Shown here in pieces: positions 7,153 through 14,402 of a stretch of 17,205 nucleotides of DNA. Made by a program: the position numbers and the translations under genes. Origin of the DNA: Sutterella sp. (GTDB lineage: Bacteria; Pseudomonadota; Gammaproteobacteria; Burkholderiales; Burkholderiaceae_F); contig DNLN01000033.1 of assembly GCA_003488465.1 (NCBI GenBank), positions 624-17,828 of the forward strand, in the 5' to 3' direction. Positions within the stretch are counted from its first letter, which is position 1; every line of letters begins with the position of its first letter. The notes beneath the pieces are model-generated. The model saw only the letters and a list, made by a program, of their open reading frames with translations. It did no database searches and was not told the DNA's origin.

Positions 7153-7647
7153 CTAGAAGCGCAGCGTCATGTCGTGCCAGAGGGCGCCGCCATGGGTGGA
7201 GGCCGAGACGCCCTCGTCGACAAAGCCAAAGCGCCGGTAGTAGCCGATCATGTGCTCCTTGCAAGTGAGGATGACGCCGCGCCGTCCCTCGGCGCGGGCG
7301 TGCGCGATGAGGTGCTCCATCAGCTTGGCAGCGTAGCCGCGGTGGCGGAATGCGGTCAGCACGTCCAGGCCGAACACCGTTTGCCAGGCGCCCGCTTCAT
7401 CGTGAAGCGATGCATCGGCGAACATGATGTCGGAGATGGTGGACTGGCTCGTCACCATGCCGTTGATGAAGCCCGCGGGGACGCCGTCTGCCTCGATTAG
7501 GAAAAAGTGCGAGGGGAAGGTTCTGATGCGATCCTCAAAGGAGGCGCGTGGAGCGGCCTCGGAGGGCGGGAAGCACTCGGCTTCGATTGCCGTGACGGTG
7601 TCAAGATCTGCAGGAGTGACGGTGCGGATGACTGGCTTTTGGAGCAT
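7153..7647 (-). CDS. GNAT family N-acetyltransferase
   Basis: A 164-residue acetyl-CoA-dependent acyltransferase. The acetyl-CoA pyrophosphate loop is seen as V-LTAFRHRGYAAKLM (about 96-110; R/Q-x-x-G-x-A form), followed by the helix of motif A. The later YYRRFGF (136-142) is the usual GNAT motif B end. The N-terminal IRTVTPADLDTVTAIEAECFPPSEAA resembles the arylalkylamine and small-amine acetyltransferase branch. The substrate cannot be read from sequence; a small amine or a peptide N-terminus is possible. It lies 64 bp downstream of the MFS gene and 13 bp upstream of gph. Confidence 0.85.
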   Translation of the reverse strand: MLQKPVIRTVTPADLDTVTAIEAECFPPSEAAPRASFEDRIRTFPSHFFLIEADGVPAGFINGMVTSQSTISDIMFADASLHDEAGAWQTVFGLDVLTAFRHRGYAAKLMEHLIAHARAEGRRGVILTCKEHMIGYYRRFGFVDEGVSASTHGGALWHDMTLRF

Positions 7648-7676
7648 GGCGATTGCCTGTTGACGTGTTTTTGATG

Positions 7677-7695
7677 CCCGAGCATTCTAATCGGG
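7677..7695 (-). promoter_or_regulatory. Candidate promoter inside a small inverted repeat upstream of the GNAT gene
   Basis: The minus strand reads CCCGA-TTAGAATGC-TCGGG: a 5-bp inverted repeat with a TAGAAT -10-like hexamer (7684-7689) in the loop, 37 nt before the ATG at 7647. No good -35 is visible. The same TTAGAAT-in-a-loop layout occurs before recQ (10519-10541). Confidence 0.35.
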
Positions 7696-7711
7696 AGCGC
7701 GCAAGCCTGGA

Positions 7712-8914
7712 TCACGCTTGGGGAGCGCTCCGAAGCGTGAGGGCAAGTGCGCATCCGGCCGCCGTCAGTGCGCAGCAGGCAAAAAACGGCATGCCGGCCG
7801 CAAGTGTCTGCGGCGCCGAACTCGTGAAGATCAGAAGCGGCGTGCTGAACAGGGGCGCGATCGACCCGGTGAGCGAGTTGAGCGAATTCACCGCACCGAT
7901 GGCAATGCCTTGGCCCTCGGCAGGCGCAAGTCGGCTCACTTCGCCAGAAACGATGGGTGAGACGATGCTGGAGATTGAGTAAAGGCAGAGCAAAACGACG
8001 GAAACCGCAGCTGCCGCAGAGAGCGCAATGCCGAGCAGGCAGACTGCGCTCACGGCCAGAGAGGCGGCGATGAGCCGCTGTCGGGACGCCTTCAGGATGA
8101 TTCGCGGCAGCAGCCAGCCCTGGGAGATGGAGATGAACAGCGCCAGCGCAAAGATCGACAGACCGATTCCGAACGGCGTGAAGCCGTAGCGGTATTCGGT
8201 GTACAGCGCCCAGCTGCACTGCAGCATGCCGTTGGCCAGACTGGCAAGGATGAGAATCACCACCGAAAGCCGCACGGGCTGCATGGCAAAAAGCTGAACG
8301 ATGGCCGAGACGGGGTTGTTCTGCCGGAAATTCATCGGCCGGCTCTCGCGCTCGGAGAGCGACTCGGGCAACACGAAGCTGCCGTAGAGAAAGTTCGTTA
8401 GGGCAATGACGCAGGCGGCGATAAAGGGCAGCCGGGGATCGGCCTGGCCGAGTACGCCGCCGATCGCCGGGCCCACCATGAAGCCCACACCGTACATGGC
8501 CCCGATCTTTCCGAAGTAGGCCGCCCTCTGAAAGCCCTGCGTGATGTCGGCGATGTAGGCCTGTGCAACCGCGGTGTTCGCCGACAGTGCGCCGCCCAGA
8601 ATGCGGCTGGCGAGGATGAGGGGCAGGGACGGAATGAATGCCGGAACGGCGAACATGATTCCAAGACCGAGGATCCCTCCGAGAAGCACGGGGCGTCTGC
8701 CGATGCGGTCGGAGAGCGCGCCCAGAATCGGGGCGCTTGCGAACTGCATGAGTCCGTAGCTCAGCATGATTGCGCCGTACCACCAGGTCTGGGCGCCGGC
8801 CGAGTCAGTGAGCGTGCCGATGAGCCGCGGCAGAACCGGAATGATCAGCCCGATGCCGAGTGCATCGAGCAGGATGCACACAAGGATGAAGCCGAGTCTG
8901 GCGCGGTGGTTCAT
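7712..8914 (-). CDS. MFS transporter, TetA-like drug:H+ antiporter family
   Basis: About 400 residues from the chosen ATG, with 12 predicted membrane helices. The first helix ends DALGIGLIIPVLPRLI, typical of TetA-type 12-TMS exporters. Motif A is GALSDRIGRRPVLLGG in the loop between helices 2 and 3. Further family marks are ADITQG..RAAYFGKIGAMYGVGFMVGPAIGG (helix 5 region, antiporter motif C-like). It probably exports a drug or metabolite using the proton gradient; substrate unknown. The start at 8914 fits TetA homologs, which begin just before helix 1, though no good Shine-Dalgarno precedes it. An in-frame TTG at 8977 with GGAG upstream would add 21 residues (CC-rich, not conserved-looking) and is the alternative. 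The gene is divergent from sstT. Confidence 0.87.
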   Translation of the reverse strand: MNHRARLGFILVCILLDALGIGLIIPVLPRLIGTLTDSAGAQTWWYGAIMLSYGLMQFASAPILGALSDRIGRRPVLLGGILGLGIMFAVPAFIPSLPLILASRILGGALSANTAVAQAYIADITQGFQRAAYFGKIGAMYGVGFMVGPAIGGVLGQADPRLPFIAACVIALTNFLYGSFVLPESLSERESRPMNFRQNNPVSAIVQLFAMQPVRLSVVILILASLANGMLQCSWALYTEYRYGFTPFGIGLSIFALALFISISQGWLLPRIILKASRQRLIAASLAVSAVCLLGIALSAAAAVSVVLLCLYSISSIVSPIVSGEVSRLAPAEGQGIAIGAVNSLNSLTGSIAPLFSTPLLIFTSSAPQTLAAGMPFFACCALTAAGCALALTLRSAPQA

Positions 8915-9200
8915 GAAAAAAGCGGAGAAGAGGGACGAACAACAGCGAGGATTGTAGTCGGAATGAGTCTTCGGCAAGAGCCGGCTCCGAACCCGGGCGG
9001 GTTTACGGCTGATTGCGTAGGAATCCTAATTTCACGCAAGGAAACGGTGCAAGGCAGCGGCCGGAGGGCGAAAATCCCTTTTTCTCAGGTTTGTAATACT
9101 GTATCCTTCGGAAAATTCACTAAAAAAGTGATTGTCCGCTCGCGACAAGGGGTGTTTTTTCCCGTTTCCCGGGGCGGTTCATTCAAGGAGTTCAAGAAAA
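8915..9200. promoter_or_regulatory. Divergent promoter region between the MFS gene and sstT
   Basis: This 286-bp gap has no gene. The left part (to about 9070) is GC-rich with short palindromes such as AGCCGGCT near 8979; the right part is AT-richer. A candidate extended -10 for sstT, TGTAATACT, lies at 9092-9100 and would give a leader of about 95 nt. The leader holds a TCACT-AAAAA-AGTGA stem (9117-9131) and a TTGTC/GACAA inverted repeat (9132-9148). None of these has a good -35 or a named regulator. Confidence 0.4.
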
Positions 9201-10436
9201 ATGACAGAAAAAACCCTGTTCCACAGAGCGATGCCCCTAATCCTCGGGGGATCGCTCGTCAAGCAGATTCTGGTCGCACTTGTGCTGGGCTGCATCGTCG
9301 CCTATGTGGCGCCGAGCGTGGCTGTTCCCCTCGGTTTCCTCGGGACGATCTTCATCTCCGCGTTGAAGGCTGTTGCCCCGATCCTCGTGTTCGTGCTTGT
9401 CGGCGCTGCGATCGCCAATCACCAGACCGGCAATTCGTCCCAGATGAGGCCCGTCATCGTGATCTACCTCATCGGCACGTTTGCGGCCTCCGTGACGGCC
9501 GTGGTTGCGAGCTTCCTGTTCCCGGTGCAGATCGATCTGGTTCCGGGTCCCGCTAGCGCTTCCGCCCCGGGCGGCATCATCGAAGTGCTTCGCAACCTCG
9601 TGCTGTCCGTGGTGGACAACCCCGTGCACGCCCTCCTGAATGCCAACTACATCGGCATTCTCGCTTGGGCGATCGGCCTTGGCTGGGCCATGAGAAAGGC
9701 TGGTGAGACGACCCGCCAGGTCTTCAACGACGTGGCTGACAGCGTCGAGTTCATCGTCCGCATCGTGATCCGCTGCGCTCCGCTCGGCATCTTCGGCCTC
9801 GTGGCCAACACGTTCGCCGCCGAAGGCTTCGCTCCGCTCATCACCTACGCGCAGGTTCTGCTCGTGCTGCTGGGCTGCATGATCTTCGTTGCGCTCGTCA
9901 TCAACCCGATCATCGTTTGGTTCTGCACGCACAAGAATCCGTACCCCCTCACGTTCATGATGCTGCGTGAGTCCGGCGTGACGGCGTTCTTCACCCGTTC
10001 CTCGGCCGCCAATATTCCGGTCAACATGAACATCTGCCGCCGCCTGAATCTGGACGAGAGCACCTACGCCGTGTCCATTCCGCTCGGCGCCACGATCAAC
10101 ATGGCCGGTGCCGCCATCACGATCACCGTGCTTGCCCTGGCTGCCTGCCACACCCTCAACATTCAGGTTGACGTCTTCACGGCCATCCTGCTCTCGGTTG
10201 TCGCGGCCCTGTGCGCCTGCGGCGCAGCCGGCGTTCCCGGCGGCTCGCTCATGCTGATTCCGCTTGCCTGCGGACTGTTCGGCATCGACAACACGACCGC
10301 CATGCAGGTCGTGGCCGTTGGCTTCATCATCGGCGTGCTGCAGGATTCTGCAGAGACGGCCCTGAACTCTTCCTCCGACGTGCTCTTTACGGCTGCCGCA
10401 TGCCTGCGCGCCGAGCGTCTGAAGAACGAGAAGTAA
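9201..10436 (+). CDS. sstT: Sodium:serine/threonine symporter SstT
   Basis: A 411-residue inner-membrane transporter of the DAACS (glutamate transporter-like) family. The N-terminus with [15 protein letters not shown] and [22 protein letters not shown] is SstT-specific. The serine-rich re-entrant region appears as [13 protein letters not shown] (about residues 283-295), followed by the conserved [22 protein letters not shown] segment, [16 protein letters not shown] and the terminal [13 protein letters not shown], which together form the substrate and Na+ sites. The start ATG at 9201 is preceded by AAGGAG (9185-9190), 10 bp away; a longer in-frame start at 9132 lacks homology. Length matches E. 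coli SstT (414). Codons end almost always in C or G, which suggests high expression. It is a single-gene unit that ends in the terminator at 10469-10504. Confidence 0.95.
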   Translation: MTEKTLFHRAMPLILGGSLVKQILVALVLGCIVAYVAPSVAVPLGFLGTIFISALKAVAPILVFVLVGAAIANHQTGNSSQMRPVIVIYLIGTFAASVTAVVASFLFPVQIDLVPGPASASAPGGIIEVLRNLVLSVVDNPVHALLNANYIGILAWAIGLGWAMRKAGETTRQVFNDVADSVEFIVRIVIRCAPLGIFGLVANTFAAEGFAPLITYAQVLLVLLGCMIFVALVINPIIVWFCTHKNPYPLTFMMLRESGVTAFFTRSSAANIPVNMNICRRLNLDESTYAVSIPLGATINMAGAAITITVLALAACHTLNIQVDVFTAILLSVVAALCACGAAGVPGGSLMLIPLACGLFGIDNTTAMQVVAVGFIIGVLQDSAETALNSSSDVLFTAAACLRAERLKNEK

Positions 10437-10442
10437 TCATCG

Positions 10443-10458
10443 GCTGACGCAAGTCAGC
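10443..10458 (+). other. Small perfect hairpin after sstT
   Basis: GCTGAC and GTCAGC pair around a GCAA tetraloop, 6 bp after the sstT stop. It has no T tract and precedes the true terminator. A GNRA loop on a 6-bp stem is a stable RNA fold and may guard the 3' end. Confidence 0.55.
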
Positions 10459-10468
10459 AGAGAAGAAG

Positions 10469-10504
10469 GGGCGGCGCGGAACGGATCCGTGGACCGCCCT
10501 TTTT
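10469..10504 (+). terminator. Rho-independent terminator of sstT
   Basis: GGGCGG (10469-10474) pairs with CCGCCC (10494-10499), followed directly by TTTTT (10500-10504). The loop contains the palindrome ACGGATCCGT (10481-10490), which can form an inner stem. It ends sstT and insulates recQ. Confidence 0.82.
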
Positions 10505-10512
10505 CGTGGAGC

Positions 10513-10548
10513 GGGGCGACTCGGTTAGAATCGCTCCGAGTTTTCCCC
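10513..10548 (+). promoter_or_regulatory. Inverted repeat and candidate -10 in the recQ leader
   Basis: ACTCGG (10519-10524) pairs with CCGAGT (10536-10541); outside this, GGGG (10513-10516) can pair with CCCC (10545-10548). The loop carries TTAGAAT, whose TAGAAT (10526-10531) is a possible -10, 22 nt before the recQ ATG. If transcription started further upstream the stem plus TTTT could act as an attenuator; if it starts here the repeat may be an operator. Confidence 0.35.
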
Positions 10549-10552
10549 TCAA

Positions 10553-12412
10553 ATGATTTTCCCGGAAGTTCCCTTGACAGCGGCAGAGCAGGCGCTCGGC
10601 ATTCTTGAGCGCGTTTTCGGTTTCCATTCCTTTCGCGGGTTTCAGCTTGACGTTGTTGAGCATGTGGCTCAGGGCGGTGATGCGCTCGTGCTCATGCCGA
10701 CCGGCGGTGGAAAGAGCCTTTGCTACCAGATTCCTGCGCTGATGCGGCCGGGAGTTGCCGTTGTCATCTCTCCGCTCATCGCTCTGATGGCCGATCAGGT
10801 GAGCACGCTCGAGCAACTCGGCGTGCGCGCGGCATTTCTCAACTCCTCGCTCTCCTCGCGGGATGCGGCCGATGTGCGGCGGCGCCTTTGGAACGGCGAG
10901 GTGGACATCCTCTATGTGGCGCCCGAGCGGCTCCTGATGGAGAGCATGCTCGAGATGCTCTCGCAGCTTCAGATCGCGCTTTTTGCAATTGACGAGGCGC
11001 ACTGCGTGTCCATGTGGGGGCATGACTTCCGGCCCGAATACGCGCAACTCTCGATCCTCAGGGAGCGCTGGCCCGAGGTGCCGCGCATTGCCCTCACGGC
11101 GACGGCGGACATCAACACGCGAGAAGAGATCTGCGAGCGGCTCCTTCAAAATCCCCGCCGCTTTGTGGCGAGTTTTGACCGGCCAAACATCCGGTATCGG
11201 ATCACCGAAAAGCGCGGCGAGAGGGATCAGCTGCTCACGTTCATTCGCTCCGAGCACAGCGGCGAGAGTGGCATCGTGTACTGCTATTCGCGCAATCGCA
11301 CCGAGGAGATCGCCAAGTATCTCGAAGAGAAGGGCGTGCGCGCCCTTGCCTATCATGCCGGACTCGAGAGCGAGGAGCGCACAGCCCGCCAGGAGCAGTT
11401 CCTTGCCGAGGACGGGATCGTCATGGTGGCCACCATTGCCTTTGGCATGGGCATCGACAAGCCGGACGTGCGGTTTGTGGTGCACATGGACATGCCCAAG
11501 AGCATCGAGAACTACTACCAGGAGACGGGCAGGGCGGGGCGCGACGGCAAGCCCTCGGACGCCTGGATGCTCTATGGCCTGAGGGATGTCGTCAATCAGC
11601 GCCGTTTCATTGATGACTCGAACGGCTCGGTCGAGTATCAGCGCCGCTGCATCGCCAAACTCGAATCCATGCTGGCGCTCTGCGAGGCGACAAGCTGCAG
11701 GAGGAAGATTCTCCTTGAGTATTTCGGCGAGTCGGCGCAGGCTCGATGCGGGAATTGCGACAACTGCCAGCAGCCGGCGGTTGTGGATGATGTCACTGTG
11801 GCCGCCAAGAAGCTTGCAAGCACGGTCTATCGCGTGCAACAGCATTCAGGGACGGGTTTCGGGCAGAGGCAGATCATCGACATCCTGCTTGGCAACGCCA
11901 CGGACAAGATCCTTGCCAGAGGCCATGACAAGCTGTCCACCTTCGGCATCGGGCGAGAACTCTCCGAAGCACAGTGGCGGAGCCTTGTGCGCCAGATGGT
12001 GATCCGCAACTGGCTTACCGTGGATCCGGACCGGTTCAATGCGCTTAGCTTGGGGCCCAGGGTCGCCGAACTTCTCAAGCAGGGCCGCACGATCGGATTG
12101 AGACGGCCGGGAGAAAAGCGGTTCAAGCCCGCGCGGTCCGCAGCCGTGGACCTTTCCGGGGAGAGCCTCACGCTCTTTAATGTGCTTCGCGGATGGCGCA
12201 GACAGAAGGCTCTCGAGGAAAACCGTCCTGCCTATCGCGTGTTCCCAGACAAGACGCTTGAACAGATTGCTCTGGAGCAGCCCGTGACGCTGGGTTTGCT
12301 CGGAACGCTCTCGGGTGTGGGTGAAGCCAAACTTGATCACTACGGCGAGGAGATCATCACGCTCGTCAGGCGCTTCAAGGAGGGCTTGGAGCGGGACGGC
12401 AAAACCGTCTGA
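10553..12412 (+). CDS. recQ: ATP-dependent 3'-5' DNA helicase RecQ
   Basis: A 619-residue superfamily 2 helicase for recombination and stalled-fork repair. Order: helicase lobe 1 with Walker A TGGGKS (50-55), DEAH (147-150) and the aromatic-rich loop; lobe 2 with GIVYC (240-244) and motif VI QETGRAGRDG (323-332); RecQ-Ct zinc site with C382, C399, C402 and C405; winged helix (about 410-510); and a C-terminal HRDC domain (about 530-610). Length is like E. coli RecQ (about 610). The ATG start has no clear Shine-Dalgarno, but the following residues align with the family. One oddity: the loop reads CVSMWGHDFRPEY, with Met where most RecQ proteins have Gln (S-Q-W-G-H-D). It converges on queC. Confidence 0.97.
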   Translation: MIFPEVPLTAAEQALGILERVFGFHSFRGFQLDVVEHVAQGGDALVLMPTGGGKSLCYQIPALMRPGVAVVISPLIALMADQVSTLEQLGVRAAFLNSSLSSRDAADVRRRLWNGEVDILYVAPERLLMESMLEMLSQLQIALFAIDEAHCVSMWGHDFRPEYAQLSILRERWPEVPRIALTATADINTREEICERLLQNPRRFVASFDRPNIRYRITEKRGERDQLLTFIRSEHSGESGIVYCYSRNRTEEIAKYLEEKGVRALAYHAGLESEERTARQEQFLAEDGIVMVATIAFGMGIDKPDVRFVVHMDMPKSIENYYQETGRAGRDGKPSDAWMLYGLRDVVNQRRFIDDSNGSVEYQRRCIAKLESMLALCEATSCRRKILLEYFGESAQARCGNCDNCQQPAVVDDVTVAAKKLASTVYRVQQHSGTGFGQRQIIDILLGNATDKILARGHDKLSTFGIGRELSEAQWRSLVRQMVIRNWLTVDPDRFNALSLGPRVAELLKQGRTIGLRRPGEKRFKPARSAAVDLSGESLTLFNVLRGWRRQKALEENRPAYRVFPDKTLEQIALEQPVTLGLLGTLSGVGEAKLDHYGEEIITLVRRFKEGLERDGKTV

Positions 12413-12419
12413 TGGGCGC

Positions 12420-12472
12420 AAGTGTTCGGAAGTGTTCGCGAAGTGTACGGATGCGAACACTTCCGAACACTT
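12420..12472. repeat. Perfect 20-bp inverted repeat within the array
   Basis: The left arm at 12420-12439 is the exact reverse complement of the right arm at 12453-12472, with a 13-bp spacer that itself holds a third, one-mismatch copy of the motif. As RNA it would fold to a 20-bp stem from either strand, starting 8 bp after the recQ stop codon. It could protect recQ mRNA or slow both polymerases, but the lack of a T tract argues against a simple intrinsic terminator. Confidence 0.85.
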
Positions 12473-12545
12473 CCCCCGAAAAAGCGAACACTTCCATCGA
12501 AAACAGAACACTTTGATCGAAAGCGCGAACACTTCGCGGGTGTTC
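12420..12545. repeat. Phased array of a 9-bp motif (AAGTGTTCG / CGAACACTT) between convergent genes
   Basis: Eight copies fill most of the recQ-queC gap. Forward copies AAGTGTTCG start at 12420 and 12430, and AAGTGTACG at 12441. Reverse copies CGAACACTT start at 12454, 12464, 12485, 12505 (AGAACACTT) and 12526. A last GTGTTC at 12540-12545 pairs with GAACAC at 12527-12532. Spacing is 10-11 bp or 20-21 bp, close to one and two helical turns. Between the 21-bp-spaced copies lies a second conserved word, CGAAA (12477, 12498, 12518). The right part can be read as three units of about 21 bp. No T-rich terminator tract is seen. Function unknown: a protein-binding array, a dispersed intergenic repeat, or a two-way transcription barrier are all possible. 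The rest of the gap (12546-12612) shows nothing. Confidence 0.85.
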
Positions 12546-12612
12546 TTCGCTCGTCATGGCGCAGAAGTACTGCGACGGCGGAGCTCACGCTTTTGCTGCA
12601 GTCGATCAGCGC

Positions 12613-13335
12613 CTAACTCAGCCGTTTTTCTCCGCAAAGAGCCAGAAACTTCTCAAAGCCCGCCTTGCGCAGCACGCACGCCGGGCAGCGTCCGCACCCG
12701 TAGCCCCAGGGATGCAGTTCGGTTCTGTCTCCGTGGTAGCACGTGTGGCTTTCCCGCGCGATGAATTCCACGAGCGGCATGCCGCCCGTCTCATAGGCGA
12801 GCTCCCAGGTCTGCTCCTTGGTGCGGTGCATGAGGGGACGGAGCAGAGCGATTTTCCGGTCAAGCCCCAGACTGATGGCATTTTCAAGCGCAGCAAGCGT
12901 CGCTTCCCGGCAGTCCGGATAACCGCTGTAGTCGGCCTCTCCCACGCCCGAGATGATCGTGTCGGCGCCGATGTTGTAGGCATGCGCCGCCGCCACGGTG
13001 AAGAAGATCAGATTGCGGCCGGGAACGAACGAGGTCGGCAGGCCGTTCTCTTCGTTGATCTCAAATTCGCCGCCCCGCGTGAGGGCGCTCTCATCGAGTG
13101 CGGCAAGAGCCGTGAGCGGCAGAACCCGGTCGCTGCGCAGCGTGCTGGTGTTCAAAAGCGCTTCGATCGACGCGAGAATGCGTTTGCGGCACTGCATTTC
13201 AACGGTGTGCACCTGACCGTAGGTAAAGCCGATGGTGTGCACTTCGTCATAGTGCTTGAGCGCCCAGGCAAGACACGTGGTCGAGTCCTGGCCCCCTGAG
13301 AAAACGATGAGAGCCTTGTTGGGGTTTTGCGTCAC
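12613..13335 (-). CDS. queC: 7-cyano-7-deazaguanine synthase QueC
   Basis: A 240-residue enzyme that turns 7-carboxy-7-deazaguanine, ammonia and ATP into preQ0, on the way to the tRNA base queuosine. The PP-loop SGGQDS is at residues 13-18. The C-terminal zinc site has C199 (SHTCYHGDRT), C214, C217 and C220 (WGYGCGRCPACVLR). Length is usual. The start is GTG at 13335, overlapping the stop of the aldolase gene as GTGA, so it is translationally coupled. No other queuosine genes (queD, queE, queF) and no preQ1 riboswitch are seen in the window; the neighbours are unrelated. It is the last gene of the uup-cls-aldolase-queC unit and converges with recQ. Confidence 0.96.
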   Translation of the reverse strand: MTQNPNKALIVFSGGQDSTTCLAWALKHYDEVHTIGFTYGQVHTVEMQCRKRILASIEALLNTSTLRSDRVLPLTALAALDESALTRGGEFEINEENGLPTSFVPGRNLIFFTVAAAHAYNIGADTIISGVGEADYSGYPDCREATLAALENAISLGLDRKIALLRPLMHRTKEQTWELAYETGGMPLVEFIARESHTCYHGDRTELHPWGYGCGRCPACVLRKAGFEKFLALCGEKRLS

Positions 13336-14384
13336 GGCAGATCCTTTGTCTGGGCGATTGCGGCCAGCAGCTCCTCGACGGCTTCGGGCTTGGTGGACCA
13401 GGCCGTGCAGTAGCGCACGAGCTGGCGGCCGTCGCTAGCAAGGCCGCAGGGTTCGCAGCGGAAGTTGCGGTCCAGGAATTCGAGTTTCCGGGCCGAGATC
13501 CGCACGAACTGCTGGTTGGTGGGCGAAGAGCCGTCCGGAGTGATTCCTGCCTCGATGAATGCGGCCCGAAGCCGCTGGGCATCCTGCACGGCACGCACTC
13601 CGAGCGAGCGATAGAACGCGCCGGTGCCGTCCCGGAAGAGCTCTGCAAACTGCACGCCCGCAAGCCGTCCCTTGGAGATCAGGGCGCCGCGAAGGTGCTG
13701 CTGGGAGAGGAACCCCTCCTTGAGTTTTTCATTCGTGATGAGAAGCGCCTCGGCATCAAGCGCACCGCACTTCGTGCCGCCGATCATGAGCGCGTCGCAA
13801 AGCGAAGCGATGTCGGCGAGCGTGAGATCGTCCGAGGCGGCTAGTCCGTACGCGAGCCTTGCGCCGTCGATGTACAGCAGCAGGCCGTGCTCGCGGCAGA
13901 TCCGGCTGATGGCCCGAAGCTCTTCCCCGCTGTAGAGCGATCCGGTTTCCGTGGGGTACGACAGGTACAGCAGCGCTGGCCTAGCAAGCAGGAATTGCTC
14001 GCACGAGGTTTCGTACGCCGTGCAGGCGGCAAGCAGATCCTCGGCGCGGATCTTGCCGTCGACACTGGGCAGTTCTGTCACCTTGAAGCCCGTTGCCTCA
14101 ATGGCGCCGGTCTCATGCGCCGCGATGTGCCCGGTGCTCGCCGCAAGGGCGGTCTGCCCCGGGCGCAGCGCCGCGGAGATGAGCGTGCGATTGGTGAGGG
14201 TGCCGCCCGTGAAGAAGTAGATGCCGGCCCCGGGCGTGCCCGCAGCCTGGCGGATCAGGTCGCGGGCGCGGTTGCAGAACGGATCCAGCCCGTAGCCGGG
14301 AACCTCTTCGGCGTTCGTGCGCACGAGCGCCGAGAGCAGATCCGGATGACATCCGGCGATGTAGTCGCATTGAAACTGGCGCAT
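13332..14384 (-). CDS. Threonine aldolase family PLP enzyme (beta-eliminating lyase fold)
   Basis: A 350-residue PLP-dependent enzyme of fold type I. The glycine-rich phosphate loop is FFTGGTLTN (57-65); DGARLAYG (173-180, D173 to the pyridine nitrogen) and GGTKCGALD (PLP lysine K205) follow. The N-terminus (CDYIAGCHPDLLSAL...VPGYGLDPFCNRA) belongs to the short aldolase branch that differs from E. coli LtaE. Expected reaction: L-threonine or L-allo-threonine to glycine and acetaldehyde; related members act on other beta-hydroxy amino acids, so the substrate is not certain. AAAGGAG lies 7 bp before the ATG. The gene starts 18 bp after cls and overlaps queC by 4 bp. With SstT importing serine and threonine nearby, threonine catabolism is plausible, but they are separate units. 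Confidence 0.88.
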   Translation of the reverse strand: MRQFQCDYIAGCHPDLLSALVRTNAEEVPGYGLDPFCNRARDLIRQAAGTPGAGIYFFTGGTLTNRTLISAALRPGQTALAASTGHIAAHETGAIEATGFKVTELPSVDGKIRAEDLLAACTAYETSCEQFLLARPALLYLSYPTETGSLYSGEELRAISRICREHGLLLYIDGARLAYGLAASDDLTLADIASLCDALMIGGTKCGALDAEALLITNEKLKEGFLSQQHLRGALISKGRLAGVQFAELFRDGTGAFYRSLGVRAVQDAQRLRAAFIEAGITPDGSSPTNQQFVRISARKLEFLDRNFRCEPCGLASDGRQLVRYCTAWSTKPEAVEELLAAIAQTKDLP

Positions 14385-14402
14385 GGCACTCCTTTCGGTC
14401 GG

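Noticed and set aside
7497..8783. 428-codon minus-strand frame overlapping the MFS gene and the GNAT gene
   Set aside because: Arg/Pro/His-rich frame-shifted reading of the MFS gene; the 12-helix MFS frame is clearly the real one.
9237..10151. 304-codon minus-strand frame opposite sstT
   Set aside because: His/Asp/Arg-rich antisense frame, no start signal, opposite a well-conserved transporter.
10454..11845. 463-codon open frame on the minus strand opposite recQ
   Set aside because: It has no recognisable domain, is rich in His/Arg/Ala as expected from the reverse of GC-rich coding DNA, and lies opposite an intact conserved gene.
12420..12545. CRISPR array
   Set aside because: Units are 9 bp with 10-21 bp spacing and occur in both orientations; there are no unique spacers of 28-40 bp and no cas genes.
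12422..12616. Small open frames over the repeat array (plus strand 64 codons, minus strand 60-82 codons)
   Set aside because: They only translate the repeat into runs such as EHF or SVR; no Shine-Dalgarno or family support. The array is better seen as non-coding.
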